Shown: positions 15,952 to 25,706 of the stretch, piece by piece
Numbering within the stretch: position 1 is the stretch's first letter
Layout: each line of letters starts with the position of its first letter
Source of the DNA: Rhizobium sp. CIAT894
Lineage (GTDB): Bacteria; Pseudomonadota; Alphaproteobacteria; Rhizobiales; Rhizobiaceae
Assembly (NCBI RefSeq): GCF_000172795.2
Contig: NZ_CP020947.1
Location: forward strand, 3,748,501 to 3,812,500
Direction of reading: 5' to 3'
DNA: 64,000 nt
Translations under genes and position numbers: made by a program
Notes under the pieces: model-generated
What the model saw: only the letters and a program-made list of their open reading frames with translations
What the model was told of the DNA's origin: nothing
The model's database searches: none

Positions 15952-17330
15952 CATCGGCCTATTCTCTCAGGCGCCGGCTGCTCTTCTGGCTGCTCGTCTC
16001 CACCGCCGTCATCGGCACGCTGGCGCTTGCCGATACCTATCGCGAGGCGGTTCAGACCTCGAACATCGTCTCCGACCGTGTGCTCGCCGGATCGGCACTG
16101 GCAATCGCCGAACGCGTCGTCGTCGCCGAAGACGGCACGCTGCAAGTCGATATCCCCTATGTCGCGCTCGAAATGCTGACCTCGGCCGCCCAGGACCGCG
16201 TCTTCTACCGCGTCGACGGCCCGCCGGGTCAATTCATCACCGGCTACCAGGCTCTACCGGTCCTCAAGAAGACGCCGAGCGGTGCGGCCGCCTTCGCCGA
16301 CGACACCTTTCGCGGCGAGCCGATCCGCATCGCCACGCTCGAACGCTCGGCCTCGACCGGCATCCGCTCGGTGCCTTTCGTGGTGACGGTCGCCGAAACC
16401 ACGATTGCCCGCCGGCAGTTGACCCAGGCGATCCTCGTCCGCTCGGCATTGCGTCTTGCCGTCATGATTGCCGGCGCCGCCGTCATTGTCTGGATCTCGG
16501 TCACGGTGGCTCTGCGTCCGCTCTATAAACTCGGCGACGCCATCGGCGAGCGCAGCCCCGATGATCTGCATCCGATCGAAGAGATTGTGCCGAGTGAGGT
16601 CGAGCCGCTGGTCGATACGGTGAATAGCTTCATGGTTCGCCTGCAATCGGCGCTCGATGCGCTACGCCATTTCACCGGCAATGCCAGCCATCAGCTGCGC
16701 ACGCCGCTGGCGATCATCCGCACCCAGCTTGCGCTTTCCGCCCGTGCCGGGTCGCTTGACGAGGCGCAGGCAGCCGCGCTGAAGGGCGACCAGGCCGTGG
16801 CGCATGCCGAGCGCATCCTCGCCCAGCTTCTGCTGATGGCAAAGATCGACGCCGCCACCGCCAAGGAGGCGCTGACCGCCTCTGCCATCGATCTTGCGGC
16901 AATCGCCCAGGAAATCACCGGCGAGCAGATCCCGACGGCTGCCGTCGCCGGCATCGATCTCGGTTTCGAGGGCGAGAGCCCGGCGATGATCCGCGCCGAG
17001 CCGCTGCTGATCGGCGAAATGCTGCGCAACCTTGCCGGAAATGCCATCGCCTATGCCGGCAAGGGAGCCGAGGTCACCGTCCGTATCATCGCAGCAGCCG
17101 AGACGATCCGCCTCGAAGTCGAGGACAACGGCCCCGGGATTCCGCACAACAAACTGGAGGCGGTGCGCGGGCGTTTTTCGCGCGGCAACGAAACGGGTGC
17201 GCCGGGCGCCGGCCTCGGCCTGCCGATCGTCGAGGAAATCGCCAATCTTTTCAACGCCGACCTGACGCTGGAGCCGGGCCAGAACGGCAAAGGTCTGAAG
17301 GCGGCCGTCACCTTCGCCAAGGCGGCGTAA
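15948..17330 (+). CDS. Sensor histidine kinase (TctE-like, 2CSK_N sensor)
   Basis: 460 residues. Transmembrane helix 1 at about 11-29, a periplasmic sensor to about residue 165 with VFYRVDGPPGQFITGYQALP, which matches the 2CSK_N domain of TctE-type kinases, helix 2 at about 168-190, a HAMP-like linker, then the H box ASHQLRTPLA with His248. The ATP-binding domain shows the N box LRNLAGNAIAYA, the G1 box EDNGPGIP and the G2 box GAPGAGLGLPIV. In this branch the ligand is often citrate or another tricarboxylate. It forms an operon with the preceding response regulator; the tctCBA genes 7 kb upstream are natural candidate targets. Confidence 0.92.
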   Translation: MTSAYSLRRRLLFWLLVSTAVIGTLALADTYREAVQTSNIVSDRVLAGSALAIAERVVVAEDGTLQVDIPYVALEMLTSAAQDRVFYRVDGPPGQFITGYQALPVLKKTPSGAAAFADDTFRGEPIRIATLERSASTGIRSVPFVVTVAETTIARRQLTQAILVRSALRLAVMIAGAAVIVWISVTVALRPLYKLGDAIGERSPDDLHPIEEIVPSEVEPLVDTVNSFMVRLQSALDALRHFTGNASHQLRTPLAIIRTQLALSARAGSLDEAQAAALKGDQAVAHAERILAQLLLMAKIDAATAKEALTASAIDLAAIAQEITGEQIPTAAVAGIDLGFEGESPAMIRAEPLLIGEMLRNLAGNAIAYAGKGAEVTVRIIAAAETIRLEVEDNGPGIPHNKLEAVRGRFSRGNETGAPGAGLGLPIVEEIANLFNADLTLEPGQNGKGLKAAVTFAKAA

Positions 17331-17428
17331 AAGGCTTTGACCCTCCTTGCTTTCTCTCGCTGCATTGCACACACTGATTTCGGGAACAGCAAGCCGCACA
17401 ACGATGCGCGCCGGATAAAAAGAGCAAT

Positions 17429-20400
17429 ATGTCGATCAAAGCCAGCATCTATCATCTGACCCATTACACCTATGACAAGCCGGTCCGCCTCGGCCCCCAG
17501 ATCATCCGGCTGAAACCTGCCTCGCATTCGAAGACGCGAGTGCTCAGCCACTCGCTGAAGGTCACGCCTTCAAACCATTTCGTCAATCTGCAGCAGGACC
17601 CTTACGGCAATTATCTCGCCCGCTACGTCTTCCCGGACCCGGTGACGGAATTCAAGATCGAGGTCGATCTCGTCGCCGACATGACGGTCTACAATCCCTT
17701 CGATTTCTTCGTCGAGGAAGAGGCAACCAAGTGGCCCTTCGGATATCCGGAAACGATCCAGGAAGATCTGTCGATCTACATGACGCCCGAGCCGGCCGGC
17801 CCGCGCCTGAAGGCGCTGCTGCCGACGCTCGACTGGTCGCCCGGCCAACCGACCATCGATATGGTCGTCGGCCTCAATGCCCGCCTGCAGCGGCAGATCG
17901 GCTACGTCATCCGGTTGGAAACCGGCGTGCAGACACCGGAAGAGACGCTGGAAAGCGCCAAGGGCTCCTGCCGTGACACCAGCTGGCTGCTCGTCCAGAT
18001 CCTTCGTCATCTCGGCCTCGCCGCCCGCTTCGTCTCCGGCTATCTCATCCAGCTGACGCCGGATCTGAAGGCGCTCGACGGTCCCTCCGGCACCGAAGTC
18101 GATTTCACCGACCTGCATGCCTGGGCGGAGGTCTATCTGCCCGGCGCCGGCTGGGTCGGCCTCGACCCCACCTCCGGCTTGCTGACCGGCGAAAGCCATA
18201 TTCCGCTTGCCGCCACGCCGCATTACCGCAATGCCGCGCCGATCTCCGGCGGTTATTTCGGCGAGGCCGAAACCGAATTCGCCTTCGACATGAAGGTCTC
18301 GCGCGTCGCCGAACATCCGCGCATCACCAAGCCCTTCTCCGACGAAAGCTGGGATGAACTCAACGAGCTCGGCGAGAAAGTCGACCGTGTCCTCGAAGCC
18401 GAGGATGTGCACCTGACGATGGGCGGCGAGCCGACCTTCGTCTCGATCGACGATTTCCAGTCCGAGGAATGGAACACCGCTGCCGTCGGCCCGACCAAGC
18501 GCGAAAAGGCCGACGGCCTGATCCGCAGGCTGCAGGAACGCTTCGCCCCCGGCGGCTTCCTGCATTACGGCCAGGGCAAATGGTATCCGGGTGAAAGCCT
18601 GCCGCGCTGGACCTTCTCGCTCTACTGGCGCCGCGACGGCAAACCGGTCTGGCAGAACCTCGATCTGGTCGCCGCCGAGGGCAAGGATACCGGCGTCACC
18701 GCCGAGGATGCCGAGAAGTTTCTGACGGCCATCGCAAAGGAATTGGCGATCAAGCCAGATATGGTGCAGCCGGCCTATGAGGATCCGGCCGACTGGATCA
18801 TCAAGGAGGGCAATCTTCCCGAAAACGTCGATCCGGCGAATTCGAAGCTGAAGGATCCCGAGGAGCGCAACCGTATCGCCCGGGTGTTTGCCCGCGGCCT
18901 GACCGTCCCCACAGGTTACGTCCTTCCTGTGCAGGCATGGAACGCCAGGGCGGCTGAAAGCCGTGTCTGGGTCAGCGAGAAATGGAACACCCGCCGCGGC
19001 AGGATCTTCCTCGTTCCGGGCGACAGCCCGATTGGCTATCGCCTGCCGCTCGGCACCCTGCCCTATGTCCCCCCGGCGCGTTATCCCTATATCCATCCCG
19101 CCGATCCCACGACGCCGCGCCAACCGCTGCCTGACGTCTTCGTACCGGCCGGCCGCGCCATGCCGGAAGCCTCCTTTCATGCCGGCGACAGCAATCGCAG
19201 CCGGATCGAACAGACGCTCGGTGACATCGGCGGCGCCGTGCGCACCGCCATGTCGGTCGAGCCGCGCGACGGCAGGCTCTGCGTCTTCATGCCGCCGGTC
19301 GAACGTATCGAAGACTATCTCGAGCTGATTGCCGCGGCCGAAAACGCCGCCGCCGAACTCAAGCTTCCCGTCCACATCGAAGGTTATCCGCCGCCGCAGG
19401 ATGAGCGCATCAACGTCATCCGCGTCGCCCCGGATCCCGGCGTTATCGAGGTCAATATCCATCCGGCCTCCAACTGGAAGGAATGCGTGGACATCACCAC
19501 GGCGATCTACGAGGAGGCGCGCGCCACCCGGCTCGGCGCCGACAAGTTCATGATCGACGGCCGCCATACCGGCACCGGCGGCGGCAACCATGTCGTCGTC
19601 GGCAGCGCCAATCCGAACAACAGCCCCTTCCTGCGCCGTCCCGATCTCTTGAAGAGCGTCGTCCTCCACTGGCAGCGCCACCCCTCGCTCTCCTACCTCT
19701 TCTCCGGCCTGTTCATCGGCCCGACCAGCCAGGCGCCGCGCATCGACGAGGCGCGTCACGACGGCCTCTACGAACTGGAAATCGCCATGGCGCAGATCGC
19801 AGCCCCCGGCCGCGGCCAGCCGCCGCTGCCCTGGCTCGTCGACCGCCTGTTCCGCAACCTCTTGACCGACGTGACCGGCAACACCCACCGTGCCGAAATC
19901 TGCATCGACAAGCTGTTTTCGCCCGACGGCCCGACCGGACGGTTAGGTCTCATCGAGTTCCGCGGCTTCGAAATGCCGCCGAACGCGCGCATGTCGCTTG
20001 CCCAGCAATTGCTGGTACGCGCGCTGATCGCCCGTTTCTGGATCAATCCGGTCGACGGTAAATTCGTCCGCTGGGGCACCACCCTGCACGACCGTTTCAT
20101 GCTGCCGCATTTCGTCTGGGCCGATTTCCTCGACGTGCTTGCCGACCTCAGCCAAAACGGTTTCGACCTCAGCCCGGAATGGTTCAAGGCCCAGCTCGAA
20201 TTCCGCTTCCCCTTCTGCGGCGAAGTCGAATACGAGGGCTCGAAGCTGGAACTGCGCCAGGCGCTGGAGCCCTGGCATGTCATGGGCGAAGAGGGCGCCA
20301 TCGGGGGCACGGTGCGGTATGTCGACAGCTCGGTCGAGCGCCTGCAGGTGCGGTTCGAAACCGGCAATACCGGACGCTACACCGTCACCTGCAACGGCCG

Positions 20401-20755
20401 TATGCTGCCGCTGACGCCGACCGGCACGTCAGGCGTGTCGGTCGCCGGCGTCCGTTACAAGGCGTGGCAGCCGGCCTCCGGCCTGCATCCCGTGCTGCCC
20501 GTCAACACGCCTTTGACTTTTGACATTTATGATACATGGTCGAAGCGTTCGATCGGCGGCTGCATCTATCATGTTGCCCATCCGGGCGGCCGGACCTATG
20601 ACACCTTCCCGGTCAACGGCAACGAGGCGGAAGCAAGGCGGCTCGCCCGCTTCGAGCCCTGGGGACATACGGCGGGCGGATATATCCCGCGTGCCGAGAC
20701 GGGTTCGCTTGAATTCCCGCTGACGCTGGACCTGAGGCGGCCGGCCGGGATTTGA
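17429..20755 (+). CDS. Transglutaminase-like / DUF2126 two-domain protein
   Basis: 1108 residues. The N-terminal 300 or so are a bacterial transglutaminase N-domain ([20 protein letters not shown]) plus a papain-fold transglutaminase core with the full triad: Cys181 in [10 protein letters not shown], His230 in [10 protein letters not shown] and Asp246 in GLDPTSG. The rest is DUF2126, rich in conserved motifs such as [20 protein letters not shown] and [19 protein letters not shown]. No signal peptide. In this widespread gene set the protein travels with a permuted ATP-grasp/alpha-E protein and a second transglutaminase, exactly as here, and the set is predicted to form or modify peptide bonds. 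The function is inferred, not proven. Confidence 0.9.
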   Translation: MSIKASIYHLTHYTYDKPVRLGPQIIRLKPASHSKTRVLSHSLKVTPSNHFVNLQQDPYGNYLARYVFPDPVTEFKIEVDLVADMTVYNPFDFFVEEEATKWPFGYPETIQEDLSIYMTPEPAGPRLKALLPTLDWSPGQPTIDMVVGLNARLQRQIGYVIRLETGVQTPEETLESAKGSCRDTSWLLVQILRHLGLAARFVSGYLIQLTPDLKALDGPSGTEVDFTDLHAWAEVYLPGAGWVGLDPTSGLLTGESHIPLAATPHYRNAAPISGGYFGEAETEFAFDMKVSRVAEHPRITKPFSDESWDELNELGEKVDRVLEAEDVHLTMGGEPTFVSIDDFQSEEWNTAAVGPTKREKADGLIRRLQERFAPGGFLHYGQGKWYPGESLPRWTFSLYWRRDGKPVWQNLDLVAAEGKDTGVTAEDAEKFLTAIAKELAIKPDMVQPAYEDPADWIIKEGNLPENVDPANSKLKDPEERNRIARVFARGLTVPTGYVLPVQAWNARAAESRVWVSEKWNTRRGRIFLVPGDSPIGYRLPLGTLPYVPPARYPYIHPADPTTPRQPLPDVFVPAGRAMPEASFHAGDSNRSRIEQTLGDIGGAVRTAMSVEPRDGRLCVFMPPVERIEDYLELIAAAENAAAELKLPVHIEGYPPPQDERINVIRVAPDPGVIEVNIHPASNWKECVDITTAIYEEARATRLGADKFMIDGRHTGTGGGNHVVVGSANPNNSPFLRRPDLLKSVVLHWQRHPSLSYLFSGLFIGPTSQAPRIDEARHDGLYELEIAMAQIAAPGRGQPPLPWLVDRLFRNLLTDVTGNTHRAEICIDKLFSPDGPTGRLGLIEFRGFEMPPNARMSLAQQLLVRALIARFWINPVDGKFVRWGTTLHDRFMLPHFVWADFLDVLADLSQNGFDLSPEWFKAQLEFRFPFCGEVEYEGSKLELRQALEPWHVMGEEGAIGGTVRYVDSSVERLQVRFETGNTGRYTVTCNGRMLPLTPTGTSGVSVAGVRYKAWQPASGLHPVLPVNTPLTFDIYDTWSKRSIGGCIYHVAHPGGRTYDTFPVNGNEAEARRLARFEPWGHTAGGYIPRAETGSLEFPLTLDLRRPAGI

Positions 20756-20793
20756 CCCCGGGGGGTAAGGCCGAAGGTTGAAGTTGGAGTTTG

Positions 20794-23211
20794 ATGGGTA
20801 AGAGACCGGCAGTGGAGCGCAAGGGCGAGGCAGAGGACCGCATCGGCAAGGATGCGGCCTTCGACTATGCGCCGCTTCCCGGCATCGCCGACGAGATGGT
20901 CGACAACAAAGGCGTCGTCCGACCTGTCTGGCAGCGTTTTCTCTCGCATCTCGGCGCAATGCCGGAAAAAGACCTCGCGGAGCGTTTCGCCCGCGCCGAC
21001 CGTTATCTCAGGGATGCCGGCGTCTTCTATCGCGCCTACGGCAGCAAGGGCACCGGCGAACGCGCCTGGCCGATTTCTCATATCCCGGTGTTGATCGACG
21101 AGCGCGAATGGCAGGCGCTGTCGGCGGGCCTCGTCCAGCGCGCCGACCTGCTGGAGGCGATCGTCGCCGATATCTACGGCGATAACCGGCTGGTGGAAGA
21201 AGGGGTGCTGCCGCCGGCGCTGATCGCCGCCAATCCCGAATTCCAGCGCCCGCTCACCGGCATCCGGCCGGCCTCCGGCCACTATCTGCATTTCTGTGCC
21301 TTCGAAATCGGCCGCGGCCCCGACGGCAACTGGTGGGTGCTGGCCGACCGGACGCAGGCCCCCTCAGGCGCTGGTTTTGCACTGGAAAGCCGCGTCGCCA
21401 CGACCCGGGCCTTCTCGGATATCTATGCCGAAACCCCCGTCCATCGCCTCGCCTCCTTCTTCGGCGCCTTCCGCGACGCGCTGCAGGGCATGAAACATTC
21501 GGGTGACGATCGTATCGCCGTGCTGACGCCGGGGCCGGCCAACGAGACCTATTACGAGCACGCCTACATCGCCCGTTATCTCGGTTTCATGCTGCTCGAG
21601 GGCGAAGACCTCACCGTCGTCAAGGGCCGCGTCATGGTGCGCACCGTCGCCGGCCTGAAGCCGATCGGCGTGCTCTGGCGCCGCCTCGACTCGGCTTTTG
21701 CCGACCCGCTGGAACTGAACCAGAATTCGCATATCGGTACGCCCGGTCTCGTCGAAGCGCTGCGCGCCGAAAGCGTCACCATCGTCAATGCGCTCGGCAC
21801 CGGCGTTCTCGAAACCCGGGCGCTTCTGGCCTTCATGCCGACCATCTGTCGCCGTCTCCTGGGCCAGGATCTGCAACTGCCCTCGATTGCCACCTGGTGG
21901 TGCGGCCAGAAGGAAGAGCGCGAGCACGTCGCAAAGAATATCGAGAAGATGGTGATCGGCCCGGCCTATTCCCGCGCCCCCTTCTTCGACGACAACGGCG
22001 AATCCGTGCTTGGCGCGTCGCTGCGCGCGACCGCCAAGGATTCCATTACCGATTGGCTGAGTTCCGACGGCCCGAAACTGGTGGGACAAGAGGTCGTGAC
22101 GCTGTCGACGACGCCCGCCTGGGTGGACGGCAAGCTGGTGCCGCGGCCGATGTCGCTGCGCGTCTTTGCCGCCCGCACGGCGAACGGCTGGCAGATCATG
22201 CCCGGCGGTTTTGCCCGCATCGGCTCCGGTGCCGATGTTGCGGCGATCGCCATGCAGTCGGGCGGAGCGGCCGCCGACGTCTGGATCGTCAGCGACAAGC
22301 CGGTCGAGCGCCACACGCTGCTGCCGGCCGAGGGCAGCTTCACCCGCAACATGCCGGGCAGCCTGCCGAGCCGGGCGGCCGACAACCTGTTCTGGCTCGG
22401 CCGCTATATCGAGCGTGCCGAAGGGGCGTTGCGCATCTTGCGTGCCTGGCATGCGCGTTATGCCGAAGCCGCCGATCCGAGCCAGCCGCTGCTCGCCGAC
22501 GTCTCCGAATATCTGGCGGCCGTCGATATCGATACTGCCGAACCCGTGCCGGAAAGGCTGCTGCGCAACATCGACAGCGCCGTTTATTCGGCGAGCAATA
22601 TTCGCGACCGTTTCTCGCCGGACGGCTGGCTCGCGCTCAACGATCTCGCCAAGACCGCCCGCCGCTTCCGCGTCAGCGTCACTGCCGGTGATGATGCCAG
22701 CCATGCGATGACGATCCTGCTGCGCAAGCTCGCGGGCTTTGCCGGCCTGGTGCACGAAAACATGTACCGCTTCATGGGCTGGCGCTTCCTCTCGCTCGGC
22801 CGCTACATCGAGCGCGGCCTGCACATGACCCGGCTGCTCGGCCACATGTCCGGCCCGGAAGCGCCCGACGGGGCGCTCGACATGCTGCTGGAGATCGGCG
22901 ACAGCGTCATGACCCACCGCCGCCGCTACAACGTCAACACGGCGCGGCTGACCGTCACCGACCTGCTGGCGCTCGACCCGCTCAATCCTCGCTCGGTTCT
23001 CTTCCAGGTGAACGAGATCCATCACGAGGTCGAGCAATTGCCGAATGCGCTGATCAACGGCCAGATGTCGCCCTTCTACCGCGAGGCGATGCGGCTCCAT
23101 TCCGGCCTGGCGGTGATGACGCCGGAGGGCATGGGGGTCGAAGTCTATCAACGGCTCGAACGCGAATTGGAACAGCTTTCCGATCTGCTCGCCCAGACCT
23201 ATCTCGGGTGA
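20794..23211 (+). CDS. Circularly permuted ATP-grasp protein fused to alpha-E domain
   Basis: 805 residues from the ATG at 20794 (preceded by TTGGAG). The first 480 or so residues are the circularly permuted ATP-grasp ligase (formerly DUF404/DUF407), with RPLTGIRPASGHYLHFCAFE, WWVLADRTQAPSGAGFALES and the central VNALGTGVLETRALLAFMP. The remaining part is an alpha-E (DUF403) helical domain beginning SRAADNLFWLGRYIERAEGA. In many genomes these are two separate genes; here they are fused. ATP-grasp enzymes join a carboxylate to an amine or thiol, so this is the likely energy-using step of the flanking transglutaminase system. It overlaps or abuts the next gene. Confidence 0.9.
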   Translation: MGKRPAVERKGEAEDRIGKDAAFDYAPLPGIADEMVDNKGVVRPVWQRFLSHLGAMPEKDLAERFARADRYLRDAGVFYRAYGSKGTGERAWPISHIPVLIDEREWQALSAGLVQRADLLEAIVADIYGDNRLVEEGVLPPALIAANPEFQRPLTGIRPASGHYLHFCAFEIGRGPDGNWWVLADRTQAPSGAGFALESRVATTRAFSDIYAETPVHRLASFFGAFRDALQGMKHSGDDRIAVLTPGPANETYYEHAYIARYLGFMLLEGEDLTVVKGRVMVRTVAGLKPIGVLWRRLDSAFADPLELNQNSHIGTPGLVEALRAESVTIVNALGTGVLETRALLAFMPTICRRLLGQDLQLPSIATWWCGQKEEREHVAKNIEKMVIGPAYSRAPFFDDNGESVLGASLRATAKDSITDWLSSDGPKLVGQEVVTLSTTPAWVDGKLVPRPMSLRVFAARTANGWQIMPGGFARIGSGADVAAIAMQSGGAAADVWIVSDKPVERHTLLPAEGSFTRNMPGSLPSRAADNLFWLGRYIERAEGALRILRAWHARYAEAADPSQPLLADVSEYLAAVDIDTAEPVPERLLRNIDSAVYSASNIRDRFSPDGWLALNDLAKTARRFRVSVTAGDDASHAMTILLRKLAGFAGLVHENMYRFMGWRFLSLGRYIERGLHMTRLLGHMSGPEAPDGALDMLLEIGDSVMTHRRRYNVNTARLTVTDLLALDPLNPRSVLFQVNEIHHEVEQLPNALINGQMSPFYREAMRLHSGLAVMTPEGMGVEVYQRLERELEQLSDLLAQTYLG

Positions 23212-23216
23212 CGTCG

Positions 23217-24095
23217 ATGCTCTACGACCTTTCTCTCCGCATGGGTTACAGCTACGACGTGCCGGCCTCCGGCGCCCGTCACATCATGCGCCTCATGCCG
23301 CTGTCGTTGACCAATCGGCAGCGCCTGGTCGCCGGCTCGATCACCATCTCGCCGACGCCGGACGAGCAATCGCATTTCGTCGATTTCTTCGATCATCCAG
23401 CCACCTCCTTCATGGTGCGCGCGCCGCACGAGACGCTCGACATTCGCATGCAGGCCCGCGTGCAGGTGGAAAGCCAGCCGATCGCCGCCGATTTCTCGCC
23501 GCTGCTTGCCGATCTGCCGGAAGAGATAGCAGGCATCTGGTCGCTGGCGCCGGATTCGCCGCACCATTTCCTCGGCGACAGCCCGCGCCTGACGCAGGCG
23601 CGTGAGATCAGCGACTATGCGCGAAGCTGCGCCATGCCTGGCCTGACGGCGATGCGGATCGCCCATGCACTCTGCGCCCGCATCAACAAGGATTTCACCT
23701 ACGACCCCGAAGCGACGACGGTCGACACGACGCCGCTCGAAGCGTTCAGGCTGAAGCGCGGCGTCTGTCAGGATTTCACCCACATCATGATCCTGGCGCT
23801 CAGAAGCCTCGGCATTCCGGCCGGCTACGTCTCCGGTTTCCTGCGCACCATCCCGCCGCCCGGCAAGGAGCGGCTGGAAGGGGCAGATGCCATGCACGCC
23901 TGGGTCAGGATCTGGTGCGGCGAGACAATCGGCTGGATCGAACTCGACCCGACCAACGACATATCAGCCGGCATGGACCACATCGTCGTCGCCTATGGCC
24001 GGGACTATTCCGACGTCGTTCCCGTGATCGGCGTATTGAAAAGCTATGGCGGCCAGCGCGCTGTCCAAGCGGTCGATGTGATCCCGCTGAAATAA
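23217..24095 (+). CDS. Second transglutaminase-like protein of the ATP-grasp cluster
   Basis: 292 residues from the ATG at 23217, five bases after GGGTGA; an alternative GTG at 23208 would overlap the previous stop (GTGA) and add three residues. The N-domain begins MLYDLSLRMGYSYDVPASGA. The catalytic core carries Cys184 in KRGVCQDFTHIM, His227 in DAMHAWVRIW and Asp244 in IELDPTND. There is no export signal. It is transcribed with the preceding two genes and is probably a cytosolic peptidase or transpeptidase acting on the product or substrate of the ATP-grasp ligase. Confidence 0.9.
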   Translation: MLYDLSLRMGYSYDVPASGARHIMRLMPLSLTNRQRLVAGSITISPTPDEQSHFVDFFDHPATSFMVRAPHETLDIRMQARVQVESQPIAADFSPLLADLPEEIAGIWSLAPDSPHHFLGDSPRLTQAREISDYARSCAMPGLTAMRIAHALCARINKDFTYDPEATTVDTTPLEAFRLKRGVCQDFTHIMILALRSLGIPAGYVSGFLRTIPPPGKERLEGADAMHAWVRIWCGETIGWIELDPTNDISAGMDHIVVAYGRDYSDVVPVIGVLKSYGGQRAVQAVDVIPLK

Positions 24096-24206
24096 TCCCA
24101 AAACTGGAAAAATCCGCCGATTCGTTAGAATTGAATGGACGCCGTAAGGACGGCGTAAAGAAGTAGCGATGCCTAATGTAACCCACAGGGTCCATTTCGG
24201 GTGAAC

Positions 24207-25430
24207 ATGATGCGCACCTCCTTCTTGCATCCCTGCCTGCGTCGCATGTTGAGCGACCGTGGCGGCAATTTCGGCATCATGACGGCGATCATGATGCCCG
24301 TCCTCCTCGGTGTCGCCGGCATGGCGGTCCAGGTGGGCGACATGTTGCTCTCCAAACAGCAACTCCAGGAAGCGGCCGATTCGGCCGCGCTCGCAACCGC
24401 GACCGCCCTGGCAAACGGCACGCTCCAAACGTCACAGGCCGAAGCCTTCGCGCGGAATTACGTGGCCGGGCAGATGGCGAACTATCTTCAGAGCGGCGTC
24501 GACATCAAGAACGCGACAGGCGTTAACGTGCAGACGACGACGTCGGGCAAATCGACATCCTACCAGGTAACGGTTTCGCCGGGTTACAACCTCTCGGTCA
24601 ATCCGCTCATGCAGGCGATCGGCTTTACGACGCAGCACCTTTCGACCTCCAGCACGTCGGTCGGCGGTCACTCACAGGCCCAAGGTTCGATCTCCATGTT
24701 CCTCGCACTCGATAAGTCGGGGTCGATGGGAGATCCTACCACCACCCTCACGACGGAACCGTTTACCTATGACTGCAACCCTCACCCCAACAAAAAGGGC
24801 AAGACAATCTACGACACGTGCACCGGCACGCGTACGCGTTATTACACAAAGATAGAAGCACTGAAGCTCGCCGCTGGCAAACTCTTCGGTCAGCTCGACA
24901 GCGTGGATCCCAGTGCCGAATATGTGCGCACAGGCGCGGTATCCTACGATATCGTTGAATACCCGGCCAGCAGTCTCGCCTGGGGAACTGCAGCTGTCAC
25001 GAGCTACGTCAACGCGCTCCAGTCGGGAGGCGGCACGAATTCAAGCGGCGCCGTGAACACGGCTTATACGTCCCTCACCGCCAAGAACGCCGCGGGCAAT
25101 GACGCCGAGGACGCTGCTCATAAGCTCAAGACCGGGCAAATACCCAAGAAGTACATCGTCTTCATGACGGACGGCGACAACAACAATGATAGCAGCGGCG
25201 GCCGTTCCTATGACACAGCGACGAAGAAGACATGCGACGACGCGAAATCGAAGGGCATCGAAATCTATACGATTGCCTTTATGGCACCCGCAGGCGGACA
25301 GGCGCTGCTGCATTATTGCGCCTCCGACGACTCCCATTATTTCCAGGCGGAAAAAATGGAAGACCTCCTTGCCGCCTTTGAGGCGATCGGAGCAAAGAGC
25401 GCCGCACAGGTGACGCGCCTGACGAACTGA
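24207..25430 (+). CDS. TadG-like pilus-associated protein with von Willebrand A domain
   Basis: About 407 residues; ATGs at 24207 and 24210 or a GTG at 24201 are possible starts. The N-terminus DRGGNFGIMTAIMMPVLLGV is the TadE/TadG-type segment (conserved acidic-Gly-Asn followed by a transmembrane helix), and SKQQLQEAADSAALATATAL is the helical repeat usual after it. A von Willebrand A domain follows, with a MIDAS motif DKSGSMG, a distal VFMTDGDNNND, and extra Cys residues (YDCNP, DTCTG, KTCDD, HYCAS). Such proteins are exported and anchored in the envelope, often near tad pilus genes, but none are present here. A strong terminator follows. Confidence 0.85.
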   Translation: MMRTSFLHPCLRRMLSDRGGNFGIMTAIMMPVLLGVAGMAVQVGDMLLSKQQLQEAADSAALATATALANGTLQTSQAEAFARNYVAGQMANYLQSGVDIKNATGVNVQTTTSGKSTSYQVTVSPGYNLSVNPLMQAIGFTTQHLSTSSTSVGGHSQAQGSISMFLALDKSGSMGDPTTTLTTEPFTYDCNPHPNKKGKTIYDTCTGTRTRYYTKIEALKLAAGKLFGQLDSVDPSAEYVRTGAVSYDIVEYPASSLAWGTAAVTSYVNALQSGGGTNSSGAVNTAYTSLTAKNAAGNDAEDAAHKLKTGQIPKKYIVFMTDGDNNNDSSGGRSYDTATKKTCDDAKSKGIEIYTIAFMAPAGGQALLHYCASDDSHYFQAEKMEDLLAAFEAIGAKSAAQVTRLTN

Positions 25431-25459
25431 CGATACATCAGGCGAAAAGCCCAACGAAA

Positions 25460-25492
25460 AAGCCGCGCCGGAACAAACCGGCGCGGCTTTTC
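25460..25492. terminator. Rho-independent terminator after TadG-like gene
   Basis: Perfect stem GCCGCGCCGG (25462-25471) and CCGGCGCGGC (25478-25487) with a six-base loop, flanked by A-run and T-run (AAAAA before, TTTT after), so it can work in both directions. Confidence 0.9.
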
Positions 25493-25706
25493 GTTATCGC
25501 TGTCCCACCCATCTGATCGGGAAAAGCGATTGAAATCAATCCCCTCGAACCCACGGAATATGAAGGTTTCGCAAATTTTTCGTTTGTCCAAATCCCTTGT
25601 TGCAAGTGCTTCCTAACGATGCATAAACTGTCGCTGAGACAAGCGACAAATCGATTAGATCAGGCTTAATAGCCTGAAACCAAATTAAAATTGGCGAGAT
25701 CTGACC
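25493..25706 (+). promoter_or_regulatory. Probable glg operon promoter/leader
   Basis: AT-richer 214 bp before glgP. A loose sigma-70-like pair, TTGCAA (25600-25605) and CATAAA (25622-25627), is spaced 16 bases. A perfect inverted repeat, TGTCGCT (25629-25635) and AGCGACA (25642-25648), and a small AGGCT/AGCCT hairpin (25662-25675) lie in the leader and could be operator or mRNA structure. This assignment is tentative. Confidence 0.35.
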
